Shown here one piece after another: positions 22,656 through 32,686 of a stretch of 64,000 nt of DNA. Position 1 is the first letter of the stretch. Each line of letters begins with the position of its first letter. Source of the stretch: Mixophyes australis (taxonomy: Eukaryota > Chordata > Amphibia > Anura > Limnodynastidae). The DNA lies in assembly GCA_036250195.1 (NCBI GenBank), contig JAVHZZ010000002.1, positions 274,810,460 through 274,874,459 of the forward strand. Reading direction: 5' to 3'. The translations under genes were made by a program, and so were the position numbers. The notes below the pieces were generated by a model, which saw only the letters and a list, made by a program, of their open reading frames with translations, did no database searches and was not told where the DNA came from.

Positions 22656-22964
22656 CAGGGGCGGATCTAGAAAAATGCTGTACCCGGGGCGAGATAGGGG
22701 GGGGGGGGGGATTTGGGCCCCGCCCCTTTCTAACATCTTAGGCTGCTGACGGCTGCACACTATGTGCAGGTCCGTCCAGCCGTGACAGGCAGGGACAGTG
22801 TGCTGCCCGGCTGCTCTGATTGTGTTTTAAACACAGTCAGAGCAGCCGGGCAGCACACTGTCCCTGCCTGTCACGACTGGACGGACCTGCACATACTGTG
22901 CAGCCGTCGGCAGCAAGTGTCTGCCCCCCCGATCGCCCCCCCCCCCCCCCTGGATCCACCACTG
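22656..22964. mobile_element. Palindromic hAT-type MITE
   Basis: Ends CAGGGGCGGATC and GGATCCACCACTG, with the exact 8-bp duplication TGTATGCC at 22648-22655 and 22965-22972. Nearly all the interior is one inverted repeat: about 22750-22828 pairs with about 22833-22910 (GCAGGTCCGTCCAGCCGTGA against TCACGACTGGACGGACCTGC), centred on TTTTAAAC. G-run and C-run tracts sit inside the ends. It carries no protein and needs a hAT transposase in trans. Confidence 0.9.
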
Positions 22965-22972
22965 TGTATGCC

Positions 22973-24083
22973 TGACCTCCAGCAATCTCCTTTCCCCACC
23001 CTTTGTGCATACATATAAAGACACATTTTTGTACAAGAGGCACAAAACACAAAAAAAAACAAAAAAAGAAACAAAACAGATATGCAATCTATAAAACGTG
23101 AATCATATTTCCACAACAAAAGCTTTCTGCTTAAAAACCAGCATTTTCTATACACATAGCACCAAACCCCTAACTGTTTCTGTAACTCATGTCAATCTAG
23201 TGTGTATATCCCTGAGTTCGTCTTATGTCAAAAATGTCTTAGCCCCATTACTGAGACCGTGTTTATGCCTTTTTGTATCTCTATACAAGAGAAGAGAGAG
23301 AGATACTAGCATAGATGTAAATAATGAGAAAAATAGGAGAGCAATGCATAATAAGAATACAAAGATTTGAATACAAGGGTTTGAAAACAAACAGCTGGAT
23401 TGGACACTATAGGAAAATTACTGTATTCATTCCACTAATCCTCTTAGCTATTTGCTAAACTATGACCCCTTCCCATACTTGACTAGGGGGTCTTACATCA
23501 ACCGTGCAATCCAGTGTCGTCCGTCATTTGTTCATTAAGAACTCGGTATCACCATGACTATATATATACCTTTGTAACGGACTTCCTGACTTATAATAGA
23601 GAAATGAAAGATTAACTCTTAGTGACTCATACTTATCTGAAATACATAAAACGATATTTTGGAGCACAGTATGTACATACTTCATTTTTGGATAATGATT
23701 CTCAGCCAAACAAATTATCATGAGTCACTGAAGCATAAAACAAAGAGTGTTCCAATGATTCATTGTTAATTTGTCTTTCAAGAGTAATTTTTCTATTTCT
23801 CTATCCCACCCCTTTAAGCACTAATTCTATATTTCTTTCGTCTACCCTTATCTGTGAGAAGAAAAGACAAGATAGTTATCTTTAAACAGCACATGAAACA
23901 AACATTTTCATCTTTTACCAATGGGCAGTGATCAGGAAAGCAAACTATTGATACATAAAACAAACAAGCAATAACAACAAAATATACTTTTAAATCAGTT
24001 TCTTTCTAAACCTGCACACTGATACTTACCACAGATTAACATTTACCCCACCTGGTTGTAGGACTACAGGTCTGACCTAACCT
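22973..24083 (-). other. ERV1 internal region, unrecognised
   Basis: No pol motifs were found downstream of the gag zinc knuckle. There are A-rich stretches near 23050-23070 and a minus-strand open stretch at 23524-23721 of unknown origin. Confidence 0.35.
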
Positions 24084-24570
24084 CTAGGATTGGCTATAGT
24101 TCTCCCCCAAGGCATTGGCTGCTATGAGGTGTGCAGGCAACTGTTGAGAAGCCTCTGAGACTTGTGTGCGCCGTCTCTGTGGGTGTCTGTGTGATTCCCC
24201 CTTAGATGGCCCAAGTCTCTTTGCTTCCGCTCTTGTCATTGTACAGTCCTTTGCTTGGTGTCCCGTTTTAGTGCATCTAAAACACTTCCTCAACTCGTGT
24301 TATTTCTTTTCCTTAAACCAGGTGTTATTATACTTTGGTTGTGTGTGCAGTCCCTCTAGTGCTTGGATACTCACCATCATTAACCTATCACTTAGTGTCT
24401 CTTTCTGTTTATTTATATTCTTATCATGTTCTATAGCTGACTCCCTGAAAGCATCTAGAGTGATCCCTCTCCAGTTCGGTAATGAAATTTGCACCCTTGT
24501 TTTCAAATTTTCTCTGAGGCCATCCATTATGACTGAAACAGCTACCTCCCTGTAGTGTACATCATCCTTT

Positions 24571-25751
24571 CATCATCATCATTTATTTATATAGCGCCAA
24601 CATATTCCGTAGCGCTTTACAATTGGGGACAAACATAATAAACTAATAAACAAACTGGGTAAAACAGACAAAGAGGTGAGAAGGCCCTGCTCGCAAGCTT
24701 ACAATCTATGGGACAATGGGAGATTGACACATGAGGTTAAGTATACATTTTGCATCTTGGCTCAGCCAGACTACAAAGGTAAGGTGACTCATAAGCTAAA
24801 TGATCCTGTCACACAACAATGTTGGTCAGGGGGTAGTTGTCTTGTGTGAAATTGTGTAACAGGCTAAAGGTAGTGAGGTTAAGAGGGTGGTTGAGGAATA
24901 TTATAAGCTTGTCTGAATAGGTAGGTTTTCAGAGAACGCTTGAAATTTTGTAGACCAGAGGAGAGTCTTATTGTGCGAGGGAGAGAGTTCCATAGAGTGG
25001 GTGCAGCCCAAAAAAGTCCTGTAACCGGGAATGGGAGGATGTAATGAGGGTGGATGAGAGACGCAGATCTTTTGCAGAACGGAGTTGCCGAGTTGGGAGA
25101 TATTTTGAGACAAGAGAGGAGATGTATGTTGGTGCAGCTTTGTTGATGGCCTTGTAGGTTAGTAAAAGTATTTTATATTGGATTCGGTAGAAGACAGGCA
25201 GCCAGTGTAGAGACATACAGAGTGATTCAACAGAGGAATAGCTATTTGCAAGGAAAATCAGTCTTGCCGCAGCATGCAAAATAGATTTTAGGGGTTTGAG
25301 TCTGTTTTTGGGAAGACCAGTAAGGAGGGAATTGCAATTGTCAATGCGGGAGATGATTAGTGCATGAATTAAGGTTTTAGCAGTGTCTTGTGTGAGATAT
25401 GTGCGGATTCTGGAAATGTTCTTTAGATGTATGTAACATGATTTAGATATAGAGTCAATGTGGGGAACAAAGGATAGGTGTGAATCAAGGATTACACCTA
25501 GGCAGCGAGCTTGTGGGGTGGGATTTATGGTCATGTTATCAACAGAGATAGAAATGTCAGGTATGCTCTTGTTGGAATATTATTAACTCTGTTTTAGAAA
25601 GATTAAGTTTGAGTTGTTGAGAGGACATCCAAGATGATATGGCAGAAAGACAGTCAGTTACACGGGACAACACAGATGTCGAGAGATCAGGAGAGGCTAG
25701 ATAGATTTGGGTATCATCCGCATAGAGATGATACTGAAAAGACAGGGAAAT
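24571..25751 (-). mobile_element. L2-type LINE, 5'-truncated, inside ERV1 gag
   Basis: The 7-bp duplication ATCCTTT (24564-24570 and 25752-25758) exactly restores the gag reading across the insertion. The sense strand starts inside the RT at [17 protein letters not shown] (catalytic YADD) and continues with [50 protein letters not shown] and HAAARLIF. The tail is AAAGCGCTACGGAATATGTT and TATATAAATAAATGATGATGATG, shared in type with the window's SINEs. About 400 residues of RT remain, with at least one frameshift near 25540. Confidence 0.9.
24968..25745 (-). pseudogene. L2 ORF2 C-terminal reverse transcriptase fragment
   Basis: This runs from the YADD motif to the end of the ORF, in two frames broken near 25540 (25745-25557, then 25534-24968). 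The order YADD, LNLSKTE, LGVILD, IISRIDNCN, SVESLCMSLHWLPVFYRIQY matches the other L2 copy (33785-35415) residue for residue in many places. The last part (LQDFFGLHPLYGTLSLAQ) departs by frameshift from the expected FxxAAPxLWN-like end. Endonuclease and RT N-terminus are absent by 5' truncation. Confidence 0.85.
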
Positions 25752-27237
25752 ATCCTTTATGTCTGATAACCCAGTGTATTTGGCCATCGCTATCAGAGCT
25801 CTAGAAAAATAGTCCACTGCATTTTCACTATCCTGTTGTTTGATAGTGGAAATTTTTCTCCAGTCCACCACCACAGAAAAGCATATGAGAGATTATGCGT
25901 TTAATATTTTCCTGATTATCATCATCTGTTAAGGACTTCTCATCCTCCAACATACAATCCTTAATAAACTTTTGTATATCAGTACCGGGAGGAAGACAGG
26001 CCCTAAAAACCATTCACCAATCTTTATTAGTTGGCTCGTGTGCATAACCTAAATCTCTAACAAATTTCTGACACTTGGCTAAATCTTTCCTAGGGTCTGG
26101 GAACTCAGACATAATTGCACGCAGTTGAGATCTAGTCCATGGACAATGCATTTCTACATACCTTATGGGAACTATGCCATCTCTGTCCACCTTCCCATTG
26201 GGAACTGCTATTGTGCGGACAGGATGCAAACCTACTAAATCACTACATTCTGAACTAGTTGCTGGAATTGCTGCTGCAGTATAATGGATGTCTCCCCTTC
26301 TATTAATCTCTACATTATTCTCACCGATTTCAGCCGCTGCCCCTGCTGGTGGAACCGTTCCCTTTCCTTGTCCATGTGGTGCCTCTTGCATGTTACTAGC
26401 ATGGGCAGTGGCCAAAATGACGGTGGGTTCACCTTCTTCCCTTGATAGCTTATCCTTAACGTAAATTATAGGATACAAGTTACTGTTTACATTCTTAACA
26501 TTTTTGGTATCGGCTGTACTTATCACCTCAATTGCATTTGGCTGCGAGGGCGCACGTGCGCTCAGTTCTCCACGTTTCTCAATGCTCACTTCCGCTGTGC
26601 GTGTGCTTTTTGCCACGCCTACTTCCACTGTGCACTCGCTGCTCTGCCACGTGTTGCCTCCCATTTGCCACAATTTTAAACAATCATTATATTTATTTCT
26701 CACTTTTGTTGGTTTAATCAAGTGTACTTTATCTGTAACATTATTCAACACCTCTAAATTGAAACTACCGATCTTTGGAAAAGGTCTCTCACAATCCTTG
26801 GTCATCTTGACCCACTTGTTGCGTATGCACCATATTTCTTACGCATGAGAAATCTTGCTGAACCAATAAGGCTTTCCTTAGGCAGTACATCGGCCATCTC
26901 TAGCGTCTGCTTAGCACCCATGTTAAACAATATAGGGTCCCAGGAATATCACACTATCCTGCCACAATATAGGGTCGCTGGAATATCACAATATCCTGCC
27001 ACTACTTTCAATACTCTGCAACCCGCAATCTACCGCTAGAGATATTTACAGGCCTGTGGACGTATTTGCTATAAGCCGCGTCCACTCGCTTCCTCTTGTA
27101 CTAAACGAGGACCCCTAACACAGAAATATCAATGTGGACTAAAGGGCTTTCAGCTCCTCGATACCCTTGACTATCCAGCACAATCTGTTTTCACCGTATA
27201 CCTTGTATACTACTTAATCAAATCCTATACTTTTTCA

Positions 27238-27495
27238 ATGCACCATATATTACTCAAAAAACCACATACTACCATAAAACCACACCATATACTACTTAAA
27301 ATATCGTATATATTACTTAAAAACTGCAATGTATGCTACTCAAAATACCACATACTACATAAAATAACACCACATGCTACTCAAAATGCCGCACACTACT
27401 TAAAACAACACCCCATCATATACTACTTAAAATACCATATATTACTTAAAATCAACACCGTATGCTACTCAAAATGCCGCACACTACTTAAATAG
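27238..27495. repeat. Degenerate short tandem repeat in ERV1 leader
   Basis: Units of about 19-24 bp around CCATATACTACTTAAAATA and CGCACACTACTTAAAA recur roughly eleven times with drift. Higher-order copies (for example TATGCTACTCAAAATGCCGC at about 27370 and 27462) suggest repeated local duplication. Confidence 0.7.
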
Positions 27496-27559
27496 TGTTC
27501 TCATTTCAAACACAACCTTGACCATCCAGTCCACCTCGTCAGGCAGCAACCGATATCCC

Positions 27560-27665
27560 TGTCTTTTCAATAGTAAATCACCTCTTTGTCTGTCTCTTTT
27601 CAACAGTATACAAATTATTCCCTTATCTGTCTCTTTTCAACAGTATACAAACTCTTCTCTTATCT
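27560..27665. repeat. Short tandem repeat, ERV1 leader
   Basis: About three copies of a roughly 38-bp unit containing CTGTCTCTTTTCAACAGTAT and ACAAA, at about 27563-27660. Confidence 0.7.
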
Positions 27666-28122
27666 TTATGCATACCATTCACATACAATCTTTTGTTTTC
27701 TGCACAGAAAATAGCTTTCCCAAACAATGGTAATATCTTTTCAGAGGTTTTAACAAGTGATTATGCTATACATATATAACAGACTATGAACATGATTGTT
27801 TAAACACGTGGCAATAATACCAGAAGTACACATACACTATGCGGGAAGTGCACATACCCTATGCAATGCAATACCTTTTAAAACGCAAAACGGCAATAAA
27901 AAGAAACATTTTTTTTTCTTGTCCCTAGATTCAAGTTAGCATTCCTTCAGATTACGCAACAACGGACATTCGGTTTCGCAACACAGAATGAACAACAGGT
28001 CTTGGAAACATTGTGTTCTTTCCCGTATGTGATGCGTCAATCCATCCTTTGCTGAGAAACCAAAATCCACAAGCGTTGCGTACCTTCCGGTAACGTAACC
28101 ACTATCTCAGAGCCCTCAAATT

Positions 28123-28717
28123 ATTAAAGTAATTCTATTGTTTTCAAATAAGCATTGCATAGGCGATTGCATTGTGTTTCCGAAGCACAAAGTAATTTAT
28201 TTTTAGCAGATGCAAAATTTAACAATTCAATACATGATTATAATACAGTACAGCCAATACCAAAAGATGAATACATACCGCTGCGTTTGCTTGCGCTAGC
28301 TGCGCTCCCACTGGTACCAGAGGACAGTATTTCACTCCAGAATACTGTGGTCAGAGAATGACTGAAGCCAGTGGGAGTACAGCTATATTATATACACTTA
28401 GTGTTACAGAGACAACAATGCAGATGACGTGGCTTGCTTCTATAGGTCCAAACTTCAGGTGGGTCCAGTGTAAACAGGTCATAGGCTAGTTCAAACAACC
28501 CCTTCTAAGGCTGAGGGTCAACATTCCAGATGATTCTCTTGCCCAGAAACCAGGTTAAGCTAGTCTATTTACACATCACAATCAATATAACTTGAAGTAT
28601 TTATTCCCTAACATCACTAACTATAGTATGCAATGTGCGATCTTTACGGAGAAAGAACCGGACAACAGTTGATGAATAGGGGATTAAAATGATATCAGAC
28701 ATGACACATTTCCTATA
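28123..28717 (-). mobile_element. ERV1 5' LTR, downstream (R/U5) portion
   Basis: It matches 19337-19912 of the other LTR. It retains AATAAA on the sense strand (28196-28201) and a TATA-like stretch (sense GTATATAATATAG, near 28386-28398). The LTR is cut at 28717 by an L2 LINE and resumes at 35871. Confidence 0.85.
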
Positions 28718-28719
28718 TC

Positions 28720-29212
28720 CTCGGTGATTTTAACATCCCCATCGACAACCCCACCTACCCTGCTTCCAGCAAACTGCTCACCCTCTCTTCCTCCCTTGGT
28801 CTCACCCAAATGATCTTGTCTACTCCTACCTATGTAGTCTCTCCGACTTCTCCATCTCTCCCTTTCCTCTATCCGACCACCATCTCCTCTACTTCTCTCT
28901 CTCCTCTTCTCCTGCTCCCCTCCCCCTGCCCAAACCTACTCTGTCCATACGCAACCTCGACGCTCTTGACCCTGCCTCTCTGTCCTCCTCTCTCGATACC
29001 CTCCTTTCTCCCCTTTCCTCCCAGGCCTGCCCCAACCAGGCGGTCTCCCTCTACAATCATACCCTCACCTCCGCTCTGGACGCGGTCGCCCCTGCCCACT
29101 CCGTCCACCCCCGCTGCTCCAAACCCCAACCCTGGCACTCCAAATTTACCCGCTTCCTCCAAAAATGCTCCCGTACCGCCGAACGTCACTGGAGAAAATC
29201 CCGCTCCCTGGC
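28720..29212 (+). pseudogene. L2 ORF2 endonuclease C-terminal fragment
   Basis: It opens at LGDFNIPIDNPTYPASSKLL, the GDFN strand of the AP endonuclease, followed by SSLGLTQMI. The expected SDH block is damaged by frameshifts. The frame near 29110-29212 (sense of KCSRTAERHWRKSRS) is the linker before RT. The N-terminal catalytic half is absent. Confidence 0.75.
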
Positions 29213-29364
29213 TGTCACGACTTGCACTCTGCAGCTGCTGTCTGCAGTGACTCTATTGGATTTGTTATGCTTTCCACTTGTAGTACCACTGCCCACCAAA
29301 GGGGCCACTGTGCTACTTGATTATTCTCCTTGATCACTGGGAGTGGTTTCAGCTGCATGAGGCC

Positions 29365-29405
29365 TATTTATACCTGCCTGCTTCAAACAGTCTGGGCCAG
29401 ATCAT
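29365..29405 (+). promoter_or_regulatory. TATA box and predicted self-primer
   Basis: TATTTATA begins 30 nt before GGCCAGATCAT (29395-29405), whose exact reverse complement ATGATCTGGCC stands at 29939-29949, two bases after the LTR. If RNA starts at 29395, its first 11 nt can fold onto the primer site, as established for Tf1 and reported for vertebrate sushi elements. Confidence 0.65.
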
Positions 29406-29442
29406 CAGGTCACTCCTGTGAGCATTTCCATGTGCTTTGTTC

Positions 29443-29790
29443 CAGTCTGCATTATCAAGTTGTTTGTTCCAGTCTGCATTTTCATGTGCATTGTTCCAGT
29501 CTGCATTACCAAGTTGTTTGTTCCAGTCTTCATTACCAAGTTGTCAGTTCCAGTCTGCATTACCAAGTTGTCCTCTCTAGTCTGCATTACCAGGCTGTCC
29601 TCTCCAGTCTGCATTACCAAGTTGTCCTCTCCAGTCTGCATTACCAAGTTGTCCTCTCCAGTCTGCATTACCAAGTTCTCATCTCCAGTCTGCATTACCA
29701 AGTTCTCATCTCCAGTCTGCATTACCAAGTTGTCATCTCCAGTCTGCATTACCAAGTTGACATATCCAGTCTGCATTACCAAGTTCTGTT
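29443..29790 (+). repeat. 27-bp tandem array in 5' LTR
   Basis: About 13 copies of CCAGTCTGCATTACCAAGTT followed by GTCCTCT or variants. Because 27 is a multiple of 3, long open frames appear on both strands; they are not genes. Confidence 0.9.
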
Positions 29791-29938
29791 TAATTGTTGA
29801 TCCCATTAAACTGTTGCTCTGTCTTCCCATTTCAGTATATGTGTGCCACAATCCGTGGTGGTTTGTTATGTGTTCTTAATAAAACCACTTTAACCACTTA
29901 CACTCTCTCCGTGGTCATACCTGGGAAATCCTGACAGT

Positions 29939-29949
29939 ATGATCTGGCC
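29939..29949 (+). promoter_or_regulatory. Primer-binding site (self-priming type)
   Basis: ATGATCTGGCC, perfect complement of 29395-29405. I recognise no tRNA 3' end here, which supports self-priming over tRNA priming. Confidence 0.6.
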
Positions 29950-30509
29950 ATAATACCAAGCCTGTTGCTGCACGGCTTTCATCTCTTTTGAAAAGGATTT
30001 CCAGGGAAGTGACCTATTCCTTATTCAACATTAAGACCATGGCTGCTATTTCCTCCGAAAATTCCCTGTTCCAGTTGCTCCAAGTGGACATTCTTCAACT
30101 TCGCACTCAAATAGCGCAAGTATCTTCCTTGCTGAACCAAGTGCTTAAGCAACTTCCAGTTTCCACCCCTAATACATCCTGCTGTAAGGAGTCTAACTAT
30201 GCTGCTAACATTTCATTACCAAATTTGTCTGCCTTTGACTCTCTGCAAGCAGTACCTCCCAATATTCCTGCAACAAATTCCAGGTTTTCAGGTGCTCCAC
30301 GCCCTCACCTGACCGAAGAGGAGCGATGGCGCAGAAGGACCTACAAACTGTGTCTTTACTGTGCCAGTGATGTACCATTTTTTACAGGATTGCCCGCTCC
30401 GTAGACTCCAACCATCTTCAACTTCTATCTCTAGCTCTGAGTTACAAGCTTCTGTCTCCATTCCAGACACGTTATCTGCTCCCATGAGAACCCAGGTTCC
30501 CCAGTTCAA

Positions 30510-31640
30510 CCCAGAGGGGGCGCTGCCCTTAAAGTTTGCTCCAGAGGGGGCGCTGCCCTTAAAGTTTGCTCCAGAGGGGGCGCTGCCCTTAAAGTTTGCT
30601 CCAGAGGGGGCGCTGCCCTTAAAGTTTGCTCCAGATGGGGCGCTGCCCTTAAAGACTCCTCCAGATGGGGCGCTGCCCTTACAGTCTTCTCCAGAGGGGG
30701 CGCTGCCCTTACAGTCTTCTCCAGAGGGGGCGCTGCCCTTACAGTCCTTTTCAGGTGGGGTGCTGCCCTTAAAGACTTCTCCAGAGGGGGCGCTGCCCTT
30801 ACAGTCCTCTCCAGAGGGGGCGCTGCCCTTACAGTCTTCTCCAGAGGGGGCGCTGCCCTTAAAGTCTGCTCCAGAGGGGGCGCTGCCATTACAGTCTGCT
30901 CTAGAGGGGGCGCTGCCCTTACAGTCTTCTCCAGAGGGGGCGCTGCCCTTACAGTCTGCTCCAGAGAAGGCGCTGTCCTTACAGTCTGCTCCAGAGGGGG
31001 CGCTGCCCTTACAGTCTTTTCCAGAGGGGGCGCTGCCCTTACAGTCCTCTCCAGAGGGGGCGCTGCCCTTACAGTCTTCTTTTTTAGGGGGCGCTGCCCT
31101 TACAGTCCGCTCCAGAGGGGGCGCTGCCCTTACAGTCCGCTCCAGAGGGGGTGCTGCCCTTACAGTCTGCTCCAGAGGGGGCGCTGCCCTTACAGTCTTC
31201 TCCAGAGGGACGCTGTCCTTACAGACTTCTCCAGAGGGGGCGCTGCCCTTAAAGACTTCTCCAGAGGGGGCGCTGCCCTTACAGTCCTCTCCAGAGGGGG
31301 CGCTGCACATATAGTCCTCTCCAGAGGGGGCGCTGCCCTTACACTCTTCTCTAGAGGGGGTGCTGCACTTAAAGACTTCTCCAGAGGGGGCGCTGCCCTT
31401 AAAGACTTCTCCAGAGAGGGCGCTGCCCTTACAGTCCTCTCCAGAGGGGGCGCTGCCCTTACAGTCCTCTCCAGAGGGAGCACTGCCCTTACAGTCTTCT
31501 CCAGAGGGGGCGCTGCCCTTACAGTCCGCTCCAGAGGGGGCGCTGCCCTTACAGTCCGCTCCAGAGGGGGTGCTGCCCTTACAGTCCGCTCCAGAGGGGG
31601 CGCTGCCCTTACAGTCTGCTCCAGAGGGGGCCCTGTCCCT
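30510..31640 (+). repeat. 30-bp coding minisatellite
   Basis: About 37 units of CCAGAGGGGGCGCTGCCCTT plus a 10-base variable part (ACAGTCTTCT, AAAGTTTGCT, AAAGACTTCT and others). In frame it encodes a Pro-Glu-Gly-Ala-Leu-Pro-Leu decapeptide with variable end. The opposite strand is also open throughout; both arise from the 30-bp period. Confidence 0.95.
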
Positions 31641-31654
31641 CTAGCCCACTCCAG

Positions 31655-31800
31655 AGTTGCCACTCTATGCGGTTCAGCCCGAGTTGCCACTCTATGCGGT
31701 TCAGCCCGAGTTGCCTGTCCATGCGGTTGAGCCCGAGTTGCCTGTCCATGCGGTTCAGCCCGAGTTGCCACTCTATGCGGTTCAGCCCGAGTTACCACTT
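31655..31800 (+). repeat. 30-bp repeat, second block
   Basis: Five copies of GAGTTGCCACTCTATGCGGT followed by TCAGCCC (27 bp, YAVQPELPL in frame), with GCCTGTCCATGCG variants. Confidence 0.85.
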
Positions 31801-31950
31801 GGTGCTGTCTGCTCTGAGGCTTCTCACAGCGCTGTCTGCTCTGAGGCTTCTCACAGCGCTGTCTGCTCTGAGGCTTCTCACAGCGCTGTCTGCTCTGAGG
31901 CTTCTCACAGCGCTGTCTGCTCTGAGGCTTCTCACAGCGCTGTGCCCTCC
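31801..31950 (+). repeat. 27-bp repeat, third block
   Basis: Five to six copies of GCTGTCTGCTCTGAGGCTTC followed by TCACAGC, coding for an AVCSEASHS unit. Confidence 0.9.
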
Positions 31951-32671
31951 GAGGCTTCTCTCAGTACTGTCCCTGTCAAGTCTGCCGCCCAATCCGGGCG
32001 CCCTGCCAAGTCATCTGCCCAGTATGGATTGTCTTCTGCCAAGGTGGTCCTACCCAAGTCCCCAGGGATGTATGTTCAACCCGAGCTGGCCGAGTCTCAT
32101 GCTAATTCGAATTCATCCTCTGTTCAAGTCTTCCAACCACCTACCTTCAATGGGGATATTCAGCAATTTCAGGCTCTTAATACATTTTGTATGCCCTATT
32201 TTCCCTCTCTATCCAACCTCCTTGATACTCAACAAAAGGCAGTGTTTTACATGTTAGCCAACTTTACAGGGGAAGCTCTGGAATGGGCAGAGCCCTTAAT
32301 TGAAACCCAAGATCCCATTCTGTCTGATTTACAGCTTTTTACTGAGGCCGTGATCAAAGAATTTACACCAGCACTTGCCAATCTCACTCCCAGTGCTTCA
32401 TCTATGCCCCATGTTCTATCTCCAGCTACTCCAACTTTGAGATTATCGTTTTCTTCACTCCATTTCCAGCAACCCTCTAAAAACCATAAAAAGAAAGTGA
32501 AGAGGAAGAAGAAGAAGAAGAAAGATTCTCCTGGATCTCAACTCCCCTGTGGTGTGGTTTCTATACCCTTCCCGTCCTTGCATAAAGACTTCTCAAATAC
32601 ATGCCCAATTCTGGACTATGACTCTGACTTTTCTGACCATTTCTAGTATTTGGGCGTCTGGAATCTGCCCT

Positions 32672-32686
32672 TTAAGGAGGGGGTAC
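32672..32686 (+). promoter_or_regulatory. Polypurine tract of gag-only element
   Basis: TAAGGAGGGGGTAC immediately precedes TGTCACG of the 3' LTR. Confidence 0.75.

Larger units (their letters stand above)
24084..26921 (-). pseudogene. ERV1 gag (matrix-capsid-nucleocapsid), interrupted by a LINE
   Basis: The likely start at 26921 gives Met-Gly-Ala-Lys, a myristoylation-type N-terminus expected of matrix proteins; a frameshift near 26805 follows. The frame 26805-26014 covers matrix, a Pro/Ala-rich linker (VPPAGAAAEIG) and the start of capsid (VPIRYVEMHCPW). After a stop at 26013, capsid continues through an E-N-A-V-D-Y-F-S-R major-homology-like segment at about 25810-25830. An L2 LINE splits it at 24571-25751; gag resumes with MDGLRENLKTRV and ends in nucleocapsid with one CX2CX4HX4C knuckle (CFRCTKTGHQAKDC, about 24290-24250). 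It is a dead copy. Confidence 0.8.
26922..28122 (-). other. ERV1 leader between 5' LTR and gag
   Basis: About 1.2 kb of noncoding leader in sense orientation. A primer-binding site could not be assigned: the bases after the LTR (sense AATTTGAGGGCTCTGAGATA) match no tRNA end that I recognise. It includes a tandem repeat at 27238-27495 and a short one at 27560-27665. Confidence 0.5.
29213..29936 (+). mobile_element. 5' LTR of gag-only element
   Basis: It holds a TATA-like TATTTATA (29365-29372), a predicted RNA start at 29395, a 27-bp repeat array (about 29443-29790) and AATAAA (29877-29882) shortly before the end. A typical TG...CA LTR. Confidence 0.9.
29988..32646 (+). pseudogene. Rearranged Gag of the non-autonomous element
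   Basis: The best start is the ATG at 30039 (ACCATGG context). A helical N-terminal part (LLQVDILQLRTQIAQVSSLL) is followed by LTEEERWRRRTYKLCLYC, matching the gypsy A sequence just before its zinc knuckle. A one-base slip then shifts YHFLQDC, the rest of a CX2C...HX4C knuckle, into the next frame. Next comes a 30-bp repeat region (PEGALPLQSS decapeptides), two further repeats, then a capsid-like part: FNGDIQQFQALNTF, FTGEALEWAEPLIE, FTEAVIKEF. It ends with a Lys-rich tract (KKKVKRKKKKKK). Stops occur at 31312 and 31641. Confidence 0.75.

Noticed and set aside
26504..26848. Plus-strand frame opposite ERV1 gag
   Set aside because: The minus strand has the gag features; this is a shadow.
27238..27495. 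CRISPR-like array
   Set aside because: Units are short, drifting and contiguous, with no unique spacers; the context is a vertebrate retroviral leader.
29405..29879. Open frames on both strands in 29.4-29.9 and 32.8-33.6 kb
   Set aside because: Produced by the 27-bp array inside the LTRs; no protein family.
30288..31798. Long minus-strand open frames over 30-31.8 kb
   Set aside because: They mirror the 30-bp minisatellite; a period divisible by 3 keeps all frames open. The plus strand has the gag homology.
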